The notes under the pieces: generated by a model
What the model saw: only the letters and a program-made list of their open reading frames with translations
What the model was told of the DNA's origin: nothing
Database searches by the model: none
Assembly: GCF_040732315.1 (NCBI RefSeq)
Contig: NZ_CP160388.1
Span: forward strand, 2,570,494 to 2,634,493
Length of the DNA stretch: 64,000 nucleotides
Origin: Oryzisolibacter sp. LB2S
Lineage (GTDB): Bacteria; Pseudomonadota; Gammaproteobacteria; Burkholderiales; Burkholderiaceae_C
Direction of reading: 5' to 3'
Part shown: positions 51,495 through 59,576 of the stretch, piece by piece
How the letters are laid out: every line of letters starts with the position of its first letter
Position numbering within the stretch: position 1 is the stretch's first letter
Position numbers and translations under genes: made by a program

Positions 51495-51510
51495 CTGTAA
51501 ATACAAACAG
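51495..51510 (-). promoter_or_regulatory. LexA (SOS) box upstream of radical SAM gene
   Basis: CTGTAAATACAAACAG matches the proteobacterial LexA consensus CTGT-N8-ACAG exactly, with an A/T-rich centre. It lies 8-23 bases upstream of the 51487 start codon, so bound LexA would block that promoter. The binding itself is inferred. Confidence 0.75.
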
Positions 51511-51755
51511 TGCTTCACGAGAAACCCTGCACGCATAAGTGATTTCAGGCGTTCTGGCAAACGCCGCGCAATTCACGGCAGCGGCGTATGACTTCCCTTG
51601 GCAAAAGCAGTGCTGCAGCGCACAATGCCGCATCGCACCAAGCAGGTGTTTGTTGAATTTCATGCCTTGGCCCGGACAACCCCGTTGCCCGGGCTTTTGT
51701 CCGTTTGAGAGCTGCCGCAGGCCGCGGCACGCCATTGAGTCCAGGGAGTCCCACC

Positions 51756-52169
51756 ATGTCGCAGAGCAAACCCCACATCGTCCTGTCCTCGCTGGACATG
51801 GATCGCATCGAGGCCCTGCTGGAGAAGAACCAGACGCCCTTCCCCGGCCGCGACGTGCTGGAGGCCGAGCTCGACCGCGCCGACGTGCTCGACCCCAAGG
51901 ACATGCCGCCCAATGTCGTGACCATGAACTCCACCGTGCGCTTCACCATGCTGGAGACCGGCAAGACCAGCACGCTGACCCTGGTCTATCCCAAGGAGAT
52001 GGACGGCAGCGACAGCAAGGTGTCCATCTTCGCCCCCGTGGGCATCGCCCTGCTGGGCCTGGCCGTGGGCGACGAGCTGCAGATGCCCAGCGCCACGGGC
52101 AAGGTCACCACGGTGCGCGTGGACGCGATCGACTACCAGCCCGAGAACGCGGGCGAGCTCCATCGCTGA
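51756..52169 (+). CDS. rnk: Rnk-type nucleoside diphosphate kinase regulator
   Basis: A 137-residue protein starting MSQSKPHIVLSSLDMDRIEA. The C-terminal GreA/GreB-like domain shows FAPVGIALLGLAVGDELQMP, ending in the PENAGELHR tail. Rnk proteins bind RNA polymerase and affect nucleoside diphosphate kinase levels. ATG 51756 follows CAGGGAGTC. It is followed by a strong terminator. Confidence 0.9.
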   Translation: MSQSKPHIVLSSLDMDRIEALLEKNQTPFPGRDVLEAELDRADVLDPKDMPPNVVTMNSTVRFTMLETGKTSTLTLVYPKEMDGSDSKVSIFAPVGIALLGLAVGDELQMPSATGKVTTVRVDAIDYQPENAGELHR

Positions 52170-52193
52170 GACCCGCGCCCCGCGCTACGGCCA

Positions 52194-52217
52194 GGCAGCC
52201 CGCGGGCTGCCTTTTTT
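52194..52217 (+). terminator. Intrinsic terminator after rnk
   Basis: A self-complementary run, GGCAGCCCGCGGGCTGCC, is followed by TTTTTT, 25 bases after the rnk stop. A strong rho-independent terminator. Confidence 0.9.
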
Positions 52218-52241
52218 GTGCCCGCGCCATCACGAACAGCT

Positions 52242-53390
52242 TCAGAGAACGGCCGCCGTGAGCAGCCCCGCGCCCACCATGCCGGCCTGCCAACCGAGCG
52301 CCGATTGCCAGTCGGGCGCGTGGCGCTCCACGCGTTCGTAGAGCACATGGCCCGCGGCCAGCGACAGACCGAAGGCCAGCGGCATGCCGATCTCGGCCGC
52401 GAGCACGGAGTCCGGCCAGAGGAAATGCACCACGGCGTTCACCATCACGCAGACTGCGAAGTGCACGAGAAAGACCGAGTACGACATCTGCCCGAGCCGG
52501 TTCAGCGGCGCCCAGCCCTGCCAGCGCGCCGTGCCCGGCCGGCGCATGACCAGCACCAGGGCCAGCGCCGTGACGCCGGCGAGCGCAATGCGGTCGCGCC
52601 ACTGCGCGGCCAGCGCCACCCCCACCAGCGCCACGATCAGCAGGGTCCAGCCCCAGGCGCCCGGCGCCTGCGGCGAGCGCACGGCCCAGAAGGCCAGCAT
52701 GCCCAGGCCGTAGGCACCGAAGAAATACGCGGCCCAGATGTCCCAGCGCGCGTCGCGGTTGAAGTACAGCAGCGACGCTGCCACGCCCAGCGCCACGATG
52801 AGCTGCGCCCCCGTCATGGCCCAGGGCCAGCAGCGCGCGAGCATCTGGCGCCCCAAGCGCGCGCGCAGCGCCGTCGCGGCCCAGGAGACCGCCGCGAGCG
52901 CCAGCGCCGTGAGCGCGAACAGCTGAAAGTCGATGGCCACATACCAGACGCCCGCGGAGAGCGACTCCTCGCCCATCACGCCGTGCAGCAGCAGTGCATG
53001 GGCCAGCAGCTGCCACAGTCCGGGTTCGGCGGACACGGAGTCATGGTGGAACCACGGCCGCACCGCCGCCTGCACGACGATGGCCAGCGCCAGCGCCACG
53101 GCATAGGGCACGACCAGGCGCACATAGCGGCGCAGCACACGCATCCAGGGCGCATCGAAGCGCGCATGCCCGCGCGGCGCCAGGCTGGCCGCGGCCAGAA
53201 AGCCGCCGAGCACGAGAAACACCTGCACGGCCATGCGTGCGTATTCGTAGAGCCAGTCGATGAGGGCCGGCATGTCCTGGCGCACGAGGTCGGACATGGG
53301 CCCATAGAACGCGAGGTGGTGCCAAACGATGGCCATGCAGGCCAGGCCCTTGGCGCTGTCGATGACGGCGCTGCGCTGTGGTTGGGACAT
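52242..53390 (-). CDS. Acyltransferase family 3 membrane protein (OafA/YrhL-like)
   Basis: A 382-residue protein starting MSQPQRSAVIDSAKGLACMA. At least eight hydrophobic segments are seen. The N-terminal AKGLACMAIVWHHLAFYGPM pattern holds the conserved R/H of acyltransferase-3 proteins that O-acetylate surface polysaccharides or lipids. The target here cannot be told. It is divergent from nothing obvious; the next gene upstream is on the same strand. Confidence 0.85.
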   Translation of the reverse strand: MSQPQRSAVIDSAKGLACMAIVWHHLAFYGPMSDLVRQDMPALIDWLYEYARMAVQVFLVLGGFLAAASLAPRGHARFDAPWMRVLRRYVRLVVPYAVALALAIVVQAAVRPWFHHDSVSAEPGLWQLLAHALLLHGVMGEESLSAGVWYVAIDFQLFALTALALAAVSWAATALRARLGRQMLARCWPWAMTGAQLIVALGVAASLLYFNRDARWDIWAAYFFGAYGLGMLAFWAVRSPQAPGAWGWTLLIVALVGVALAAQWRDRIALAGVTALALVLVMRRPGTARWQGWAPLNRLGQMSYSVFLVHFAVCVMVNAVVHFLWPDSVLAAEIGMPLAFGLSLAAGHVLYERVERHAPDWQSALGWQAGMVGAGLLTAAVL

Positions 53391-53528
53391 GGGAGGGGAT
53401 GGGGCGAAACACTGAATCCGGGGAAAACCCAGACTCCTTCAACGCACGACCCACCCCAATGGTTCACACGGGCAGCAAAAAACATAGCGCCACGGCCAGC
53501 GCCAGCAATTCTCTGCCCCCGTTCAGTG

Positions 53529-56156
53529 TCACAAGGCCCGCTGCGCCGCCTCGGCAATGTGCGCCGCGTCCACGCGGAAGAAGCTGCGCAGCGCGGCGCG
53601 CGTGTCACTGCGGCCAAAGCCGTCGGTGCCCAGCGTGCGCAAGCGCCGGCCCTCGGGGATGTAGGCGCGCACGGACTCGGGCACGGCGCGCACATAGTCG
53701 GTGGCGGCGACGATGGGGCCCTGCGTGGCCGCGAGCACCTGGGCCAGCCAGGGCGTGGCGCCGCTGTCCTCGCAGGCCTGGCCATCGCGCGCGAGCTCGC
53801 TCCAGCTCGTCACGCTGACCACATGGGCCGTGATGCCGTCCGCGGCCAGCCGCTCTGCGGCCTTGAGCACCTCGGTCAGGATGGCGCCCGAGCCCAGCAG
53901 GGTGACGTGCCTTTCAGATGAAATCTGGCTCTCACGCCCGTCTATCAAGCGCGGGGAGCTATTGAACAAATAGCATCCACGCAGCACGCCCTCATGCGCG
54001 GCCTCGGGCAGGTCGGCCTGGGCGTAGTTCTCGTTCATGAGCGTGATGTAGTAGAAGACATCGCGCTGCTCGGTGAGCATCTCGCGCATGCCGGCATCGA
54101 CGATGACGGCCATCTCACCCGCAAAGGCCGGGTCGTACGCCTTGCAGTTGGGAATCGCGGCGGCCATCAGGTGGCTGCTGCCGTCCTGGTGCTGCAGGCC
54201 CTCGCCGCCCAGCGTGGTGCGCCCGCTGGTCGCGCCCAGCAGAAAGCCGCGCGCGCGCTGGTCGGCCGCGGCCCAGATGGCGTCGCCCACGCGCTGGAAG
54301 CCGAACATCGAGTAGTAGATGTAGAACGGCAGCATGGCCAGGCCGTGCACGCTGTAGCTCGTCGCCGCGGCCGTCCAGCTGGCGATGGCGCCGGCCTCGC
54401 TGATGCCCTCCTCAAGGATCTGGCCGTCGCGCGCCTCGCGGTACGAGAGGATGGAGCCTATGTCCTCGGGCGCGTAGCGCTGGCCCACGTTGCTGTAGAT
54501 GCCCACCTGCTTGAACAGATTGGCCATGCCGAAGGTGCGCGCCTCGTCGGCGACGATGGGCACGATGCGCGGGCCCAGGGTGGCGTCCTTGAGCAGGCTG
54601 CCGAGCATGCGCACAAAGGCCATGGTGGTGCTCATCTCCTTGGCCTGGGGCGCCAGGGCGAACTGCGCGTAGCTCGCCAAGGGCGGCACGGCCAGGGCCT
54701 CGCAGGTCGATTCGCGCCGCGGCAGATAGCCGCCCAGGGCCTGGCGCCGCGCCTGCAGGTATTGCATCTCGGCGCTGTCGTCCGCGGGCCTGAGGAACTC
54801 CAGGGCCACGGCCTGCGCGTCGGTCAGCGGCAGGTGGAAGCGGTTGCGAAACGCGATGAGCTCCTGGTCATCGAGCTTCTTCTGGCTGTGCGTGGTCATC
54901 TTGCCCTGGCCGGCCGTGCCCATGCCGTAGCCCTTCTTGGTGTGCGCCAGGATCACCGTGGGCTGGCCGCGGTGCGCGGCGGCCGCCTGGTAGGCGGCGT
55001 AGATCTTCACGAGGTCATGGCCGCCGCGCTTGAGGCGGTCGATCTGCTCGTCCGTCATGCCCTGGGCCAGTTGCTGCAGCTCGGAGCTCTGGCCGAAGAA
55101 GTTGTCGCGGTTGAAGCGCCCGTCCTTGGCGGCAAAGGTCTGCATCTGGCCATCGACGGTCTCGCCCAGGGTGCGCACCAGCGTGCCCGTGAGGTCGCGC
55201 GCAAACAGGCCGTCCCAGTCGCTGCCCCACAGCAGCTTGATGACGTTCCAGCCGCTGCCCGTGAACAGGCGCTCCAGTTCATCGACGATGCGGCCGTTGC
55301 CGCGCACCGGGCCATCGAGCCGCTGCAGGTTGCAGTTGACCACCCAGACCAGGTTGTCCAGCCCCTCGCGCGCGGCGAGCGTGAGGGCGCTGGTGCTCTC
55401 GGGCTCGTCCATCTCGCCGTCACCGAACACGCCCCAGACCTTGCGGCCCTTGCAGTCGAGCAGGCCACGGTCGGTCAGAAAGTGCATGAAGCGCGCGTGG
55501 TAGATGCTGCTGATGGGCCCAATGCCCATGGAGCCCGTGGGGAACTGCCAGAAGTCCGGCATGGACCAGGGGTGGGGGTAGCTGCACAGGCCGCGCGCGC
55601 CCGCCTGGGGCGCGCTGATCTCCTGGCGGAAATGCAGCAGGTCCTGCTCGGACAGCCGGCCCTCGAGGAACGCGCGCGCATAGACACCGGGCGCGCTGTG
55701 CGGCTGAAAGAACACCAGGTCGCCGCGGTGCTGGCCCGGCGCCAATCCCTCGCGCGCGTGGAAGAAATGGTTGAAGCCGACCTCGAACAGATCGGCCGCG
55801 CTCGCGTAGCTCGCGATATGGCCGCCGAGCTCGCCATAGGCCTGGTTGGCGCGCACCACCATGGCCAGCGCGTTCCAGCGCATCAGGCTGGCCAGGCGCT
55901 CCTCCACGGCCAGGTCACCGGGGAACACGGGCTGAGCCTGTGCGGCAATGGTGTTGACGGCCGGGGTGTTGAGCTCGGGCTGCCAGCCCACCTGGGCGGC
56001 GCGCGCCGCGCGCGCGAGCTCGTCAAGCATGAAACGGGCGCGCTCGGGGCCTGCGCTGGCCAGCAGCGCGGCGAAGGCGTCGCGCCATTCGGCGGTTTCC
56101 TGCGGATCGGTGTCCGCGATGCAGCTCAAGGAAGAGAAAGGCAATGGGGCATTCAT
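53529..56156 (-). CDS. Homodimeric pyruvate dehydrogenase-type E1, stand-alone (MdeB/AceE-like)
   Basis: An 875-residue thiamine-diphosphate enzyme starting MNAPLPFSSLSCIADTDPQE. It has the ThDP motif GDGEMDEPES and SSIYHARFMHFLTDRGL, as in AceE. The E2 and E3 genes are not nearby. An Lrp/AsnC regulator is divergently encoded 102 bases away, as in the mdeR-mdeB cluster of Pseudomonas putida. I therefore suspect a 2-oxobutyrate or similar 2-oxoacid substrate, while a second pyruvate E1 is also possible. The gene contains an in-frame REP-like insertion. Confidence 0.85.
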   Translation of the reverse strand: MNAPLPFSSLSCIADTDPQETAEWRDAFAALLASAGPERARFMLDELARAARAAQVGWQPELNTPAVNTIAAQAQPVFPGDLAVEERLASLMRWNALAMVVRANQAYGELGGHIASYASAADLFEVGFNHFFHAREGLAPGQHRGDLVFFQPHSAPGVYARAFLEGRLSEQDLLHFRQEISAPQAGARGLCSYPHPWSMPDFWQFPTGSMGIGPISSIYHARFMHFLTDRGLLDCKGRKVWGVFGDGEMDEPESTSALTLAAREGLDNLVWVVNCNLQRLDGPVRGNGRIVDELERLFTGSGWNVIKLLWGSDWDGLFARDLTGTLVRTLGETVDGQMQTFAAKDGRFNRDNFFGQSSELQQLAQGMTDEQIDRLKRGGHDLVKIYAAYQAAAAHRGQPTVILAHTKKGYGMGTAGQGKMTTHSQKKLDDQELIAFRNRFHLPLTDAQAVALEFLRPADDSAEMQYLQARRQALGGYLPRRESTCEALAVPPLASYAQFALAPQAKEMSTTMAFVRMLGSLLKDATLGPRIVPIVADEARTFGMANLFKQVGIYSNVGQRYAPEDIGSILSYREARDGQILEEGISEAGAIASWTAAATSYSVHGLAMLPFYIYYSMFGFQRVGDAIWAAADQRARGFLLGATSGRTTLGGEGLQHQDGSSHLMAAAIPNCKAYDPAFAGEMAVIVDAGMREMLTEQRDVFYYITLMNENYAQADLPEAAHEGVLRGCYLFNSSPRLIDGRESQISSERHVTLLGSGAILTEVLKAAERLAADGITAHVVSVTSWSELARDGQACEDSGATPWLAQVLAATQGPIVAATDYVRAVPESVRAYIPEGRRLRTLGTDGFGRSDTRAALRSFFRVDAAHIAEAAQRAL
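53919..53970 (-). repeat. REP-like element inside the E1 coding sequence
   Basis: On the minus strand CAATAGCTCCCCGCGCTTG (plus 53946-53964) matches the intergenic element core CAATAGCTGCTCGCGCTTG at 17 of 19 positions. Downstream GGGCG, AG and CTGAAA blocks align with the 49.3-kb copy. It stays in frame and encodes roughly the residues FNSSPRLIDGRESQISSE. Confidence 0.7.
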
Positions 56157-56228
56157 GAGCGTCACTGTATGCCTGAACCCGCCACACAGGGTACTGTTTT
56201 CGGTGCGGGGCGCCCATCGCACAGCACA

Positions 56229-56262
56229 ATATGCTTCTTTTCATCACTTTTGCAGCATATGA
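56229..56262. promoter_or_regulatory. Candidate Lrp operator (ATATGC/GCATAT)
   Basis: ATATGC at about 56230 and GCATAT about 25 bases later flank an AT-rich stretch between the divergent E1 gene and the Lrp gene. The second half-site overlaps the Lrp start codon, so autoregulation is likely. Confidence 0.45.
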
Positions 56263-56726
56263 AGCTTGACACCACCGATCTGCGCATCCTGGCCGAACTG
56301 CAGGCCGATGGCTCGCTGTCCAACGTGGAGCTGGCTCGGCGCGTGCACCTGTCGCCCTCGCCCTGCCTGGCGCGCGTCAAGGCGCTCGAGGGCGCGGGCA
56401 TCATCAGCCGCTATGTGGCGCTGGCCGACCCGACGGCGCTGGGGCTGGGGCTGAACGTATTCATCAACATCAGCCTCAAGAGCCAGAGCCGCGAGGCCCT
56501 GGCCGCCTTCGAGCAGCGCATTGCCGAGCACGAGCAGGTCATGGAGTGCTACCTCATGACCGGCGACAGCGACTACCTGATCCGCGTCGTGCTGCCCGAC
56601 ATCGCGGCGCTCGAGCGCTTCATCCTCGAGCAGCTCACGCCGATCGCCGGCATCGAGAAGATTCGCACCAGCTTCACGCTCAAGCAGGTGCGCTACAAGA
56701 CCGCGCTGCCGCTGCCACAGGCGTAG
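56259..56726 (+). CDS. Lrp/AsnC family transcriptional regulator
   Basis: A 155-residue protein starting MKLDTTDLRILAELQADGSL. The HTH is NVELARRVHLSPSPCLARVK, and the C-terminal RAM domain includes VMECYLMTGDSDYLIRVVLP. Members respond to amino acids or 2-oxoacids. It is divergent from the E1 gene and probably controls it, as MdeR and BkdR do for related dehydrogenases. Confidence 0.93.
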   Translation: MKLDTTDLRILAELQADGSLSNVELARRVHLSPSPCLARVKALEGAGIISRYVALADPTALGLGLNVFINISLKSQSREALAAFEQRIAEHEQVMECYLMTGDSDYLIRVVLPDIAALERFILEQLTPIAGIEKIRTSFTLKQVRYKTALPLPQA

Positions 56727-56747
56727 CGGTGGGGCAGTGTGCGCTCC

Positions 56748-57095
56748 TTCATCCATAGCTGCTCGCGCTTGTCCTGAAACGGCTGACGGCGTTTTTGATT
56801 CCGACTCCCTGCCCCCCGTCATCCCCGCGTAAGCGGGGATCCACAGCGACGGCAAAGCGGGCCCCACTGACACCTGGATCCCCGCGTTCGCGGGGATGAC
56901 GGAGTGGCCGCATTCGCTCCTCCATCCATAGCTGCTCGCGCTTGTCCTGAAATGGCTGACGGCGTTTTTGATTCCAACTCCCTGCCCCCCGTCATCCCCG
57001 CGCAGGCGGGGATCCACTGCTCTGGCAAAGCGGCACGCCTAGTGGCTCCTGGATCCCCGCGTTCGCGGGGATGACGGCAGCCCCCCCCTTCACCC
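56748..57095. repeat. Tandem duplication of a REP-containing unit (about 173 bp x 2)
   Basis: The 404-base gap between lrp and arfB carries no gene. It holds two near-identical units, starting near 56748 and 56921. Each contains the CCATAGCTGCTCGCGCTTG element, a GTTTTTGATTCC block and an inverted pair of GTCATCCCCGCG-type palindromes (GTC at 56818 and 56991, exactly 173 apart). Copies differ at scattered bases. Confidence 0.85.
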
Positions 57096-57130
57096 CAATT
57101 CACCACTTGAGCCGTTTGCCCTATCCAACT

Positions 57131-57553
57131 TCAGTCCTGCACACCCGCCCGGCCGCGCTGCGCCTTGAGGGCCGAGCGCCTGCTCTTGGCCTCGCGCCGG
57201 CGCCGCTCGGAGCCCAGCGTGGGCCGCGTGGCGCGGCGCACACGCGGCGGTCGGGCGACGCTGTCGACCAGGGCCTGCAGGCGCGCGAGCGCGTCCAGGC
57301 GGTTGGCCTCCTGGGTGCGGTATTGCTGGGCCTTGATGACCAGCACGCCCTGCTGCGTGATGCGCCCGTCGCGCAGGGCCAAGAGGCGCTGCTTCACGTC
57401 CTCGGGCAGGGACGATGCGGCGATGTCGAAGCGCAGGTGCACGGCGCTGGCCACCTTGTTGACGTTCTGCCCGCCCGCGCCCTGGGCGCGCATGGCGCTC
57501 CACTCGACCTCGGCCGGGTCGACCCGCAGCGCGGTGTGCCGGTCGGTGACCAT
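57131..57553 (-). CDS. arfB: Alternative ribosome rescue factor ArfB (peptidyl-tRNA hydrolase)
   Basis: A 140-residue protein starting MVTDRHTALRVDPAEVEWSA. It has the release-factor GGQ motif in RAQGAGGQNVNKVASAV and a basic C-terminal tail (REAKSRRSALKAQRGRAG) that enters the mRNA channel of stalled ribosomes. It rescues ribosomes lacking a stop codon. It lies 5 bases after the hydrolase gene on the same strand. Confidence 0.93.
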   Translation of the reverse strand: MVTDRHTALRVDPAEVEWSAMRAQGAGGQNVNKVASAVHLRFDIAASSLPEDVKQRLLALRDGRITQQGVLVIKAQQYRTQEANRLDALARLQALVDSVARPPRVRRATRPTLGSERRRREAKSRRSALKAQRGRAGVQD

Positions 57554-57558
57554 GGCCC

Positions 57559-58455
57559 TCAACCGGCAGAGGCGCCGGCCCGCAGCGCGGCCAGCAGCGC
57601 CTGCTCAAAGGCCTCGGGGCGCTCGAACTGCACCCAGTGGCCCGTGTCCTCGATCAGCGTCATGCCGCGAAAGTCCGGCGCGGCCGCAGCGTAGGCGCCC
57701 TCGAGCGCGACTATCCACTCCTTGTAGAGCGCATCGGCGCGGCCATAGATGGCGTGCACCGGGCAGCCGACCCGCGGCAGCGCGCGCGCCAGTGCATCGG
57801 TGTGCGCCAGGCGCCGGCGTGGCATGCGGTCGCGCAGCACGTTCTGCACATGCAGGCCCAGCGCCAGACCGTCGTGCGCGTCGATCTGGGCCGCGTCGCG
57901 GAACATCAGCGCCGCGAGGTTGTAGCGGTGCGCGGCGAGCTGCCCGGCCTCGGGCAGGTGGCGCCAGGCCTTGAGCGCGAACTGCCGCTGCGGCACCACG
58001 CCCATGGCGGGCGCGCCCACCAGCACCAGCTGGCGCGCAAGCTCGGGATGGGCCGCGAGCAGCAGCCCGGCCGTGAGCCCGCCGAACGAAAAACCCACCA
58101 GGTCGCAGGCGCGCGCGCCGAACAGCGCGAGCAGCCCCTGGGCCAGGGGCTCGACCAGCGCGTCGGCATCCCCGCCCGCCGCGGGCGATGCCGAGTCGCC
58201 AAAGCCCGGCAGGTCGGGAATCCACAGCTCGCGGCCCGCGGCGACAAGGCCTTCGATGTTGCGCACCCAATGCGTCCAGCTGCCGCTGCCGCCATGCAGC
58301 AGCACCAGCGGCGGCTGGTCACCGCGCGGCGCGCCCCAGACATGCCAGACGAGATCGCCCGCACCGCAGGGCGTGGCCTCGCGCCGGGCCTGCCGCTGCA
58401 GGCCCAGCACCTGGGCCGGCACGGGCAGCGTGGCCGGCGGCGGCGCCGTCACCAT
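57559..58455 (-). CDS. Alpha/beta hydrolase
   Basis: A 298-residue protein starting [20 protein letters not shown]. The oxyanion region is [15 protein letters not shown], the nucleophile is in [15 protein letters not shown], and the late acid and His lie in [12 protein letters not shown] and [12 protein letters not shown]. Substrate not predictable. The ATG overlaps the aroQ stop by 7 bases, so it is translated from the aroQ mRNA. Confidence 0.85.
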   Translation of the reverse strand: MVTAPPPATLPVPAQVLGLQRQARREATPCGAGDLVWHVWGAPRGDQPPLVLLHGGSGSWTHWVRNIEGLVAAGRELWIPDLPGFGDSASPAAGGDADALVEPLAQGLLALFGARACDLVGFSFGGLTAGLLLAAHPELARQLVLVGAPAMGVVPQRQFALKAWRHLPEAGQLAAHRYNLAALMFRDAAQIDAHDGLALGLHVQNVLRDRMPRRRLAHTDALARALPRVGCPVHAIYGRADALYKEWIVALEGAYAAAAPDFRGMTLIEDTGHWVQFERPEAFEQALLAALRAGASAG

Positions 58456-58895
58456 TGCGCCAGCCCGTCGATGGCGAGCGCGTAGCCCTGCACGCCAAAG
58501 CCGCACATCACGGCACGCGCGGCCGCGGCCAGGTAGGAGTGGTGGCGGAAGGCCTCGCGCGCATGGACATTGCTGATGTGCAGCTCCACCAGGGGCACGC
58601 CCGTGCCCTTGACGGCATCGAGCAGCGCCACGCTGGTGTGCGTGTAGGCCGCGGCATTGAGCACCACGCCGGCGAGCTGGCCCTCGGCATGCAGCCGGCC
58701 GGCCTCGTGAATCCAGTCCACCAGCGCGCCCTCGTGGTTGCTCTGGCGAAACACCAGCGTCAGGCCATGGCGCGCACAGGCCGCGGCGCAGAGGTTCTCC
58801 ACGTCGGCCAGGGTCTGGGAGCCATAGACCTGGGGCTCGCGCGTGCCCAGCAGGTTGAGATTGGGGCCGTTGAGGACGTAAACGGTTTTGGTCAT
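58449..58895 (-). CDS. aroQ: 3-dehydroquinate dehydratase, type II
   Basis: A 148-residue protein starting [20 protein letters not shown]. The catalytic Tyr is in [10 protein letters not shown] and the His in [29 protein letters not shown] and [17 protein letters not shown] are type II signatures. It makes 3-dehydroshikimate in the shikimate pathway. The start at 58895 excludes an unrelated upstream extension. Confidence 0.97.
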   Translation of the reverse strand: MTKTVYVLNGPNLNLLGTREPQVYGSQTLADVENLCAAACARHGLTLVFRQSNHEGALVDWIHEAGRLHAEGQLAGVVLNAAAYTHTSVALLDAVKGTGVPLVELHISNVHAREAFRHHSYLAAAARAVMCGFGVQGYALAIDGLAQW

Positions 58896-58981
58896 GTGAT
58901 GGGTTTGGCAATGGGACTGCGGCATGCCCCGCCAAGGCGGCGGCCCCGCAACGCTTGCATTATGCGTGCCGCCCCGGCAAC

Positions 58982-59004
58982 AAAAAGCGGCCCCGCAGGG
59001 CCGC
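58982..59004 (-). terminator. Intrinsic terminator after His-rich secreted protein gene
   Basis: On the minus strand GCGGCCC pairs with GGGCCGC around TGCG and is followed by TTTTT (plus-strand AAAAA 58982-58986). It ends the leftward 59037-59381 transcript before aroQ. Confidence 0.85.
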
Positions 59005-59036
59005 CCGTTTCTCACTCTGCGCGAGCCGCGTCCACA

Positions 59037-59381
59037 TCAATCGTCGTGGTCGTGGCGATGATGGCGACGGTGATGATGGTGGCGATGATGATGGTGGTGC
59101 CGGTGGCCGAAGTAGCGCGGCGGCGGATACACCACGGCGGGCGGCGCGTAGTACACCGGGCGCGGCGGCTGGTACACCACCGGGGGCGGCGCGTAGTACA
59201 CGGGCGGGGGCGGGGCGTAATACCCCGGCGCATTGCCCACACCCACCACCACACCGGGGCCACCCACACCGACGGACCAGTACACATCACTGCGTGCCTG
59301 CGCCGTGCCGGCACCCACCATCAGGGCCAGGGCAGCTGCGGCCGATGCGATGGTGGCAAACCAAGAGCGACGTTGGAACAT
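59037..59381 (-). CDS. Small secreted protein with Tyr/Pro repeats and His-rich tail
   Basis: A 114-residue protein starting MFQRRSWFATIASAAAALAL. The signal peptide is cleaved after TAQA. The middle has repeated YYAPPPPVYYAPPPVVY segments and the end is a run of histidines (GHRHHHHHRHHHH), a likely metal-binding tail. No family recognised beyond a general similarity to envelope stress or metal-related small proteins. Confidence 0.75.
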   Translation of the reverse strand: MFQRRSWFATIASAAAALALMVGAGTAQARSDVYWSVGVGGPGVVVGVGNAPGYYAPPPPVYYAPPPVVYQPPRPVYYAPPAVVYPPPRYFGHRHHHHHRHHHHRRHHRHDHDD

Positions 59382-59576
59382 ATAGATTCTTCTCCTTTGA
59401 CTGCAGGGCCTGTCTGCCTTGTGCTGGACACCCCTGAACCGCAGCGAAACCATTCGATTTTCCAAGCCACAACGCACGAGGCCCGCAAAAGGATGGCATG
59501 CGCGGGCATTTTTGTTGTTTCCGAACGTTGCCGCCACTGCAGGGTGAACCCTGAGCGCCCGGCCTAGAATTGCGGG

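Noticed and set aside
53994..56726. 910-codon open frame on the plus strand opposite the E1 gene, continuing into lrp
   Set aside because: Only the last part (lrp, 56259-56726) is real; the rest mirrors the E1 codon pattern. No Shine-Dalgarno and no recognisable domain.
59480..59515. GCCCGC ... GCGCGGGC followed by ATTTTTG, terminator-like, upstream of glnS
   Set aside because: Stem is short with a long loop and there is no plus-strand gene upstream to terminate; left unannotated.
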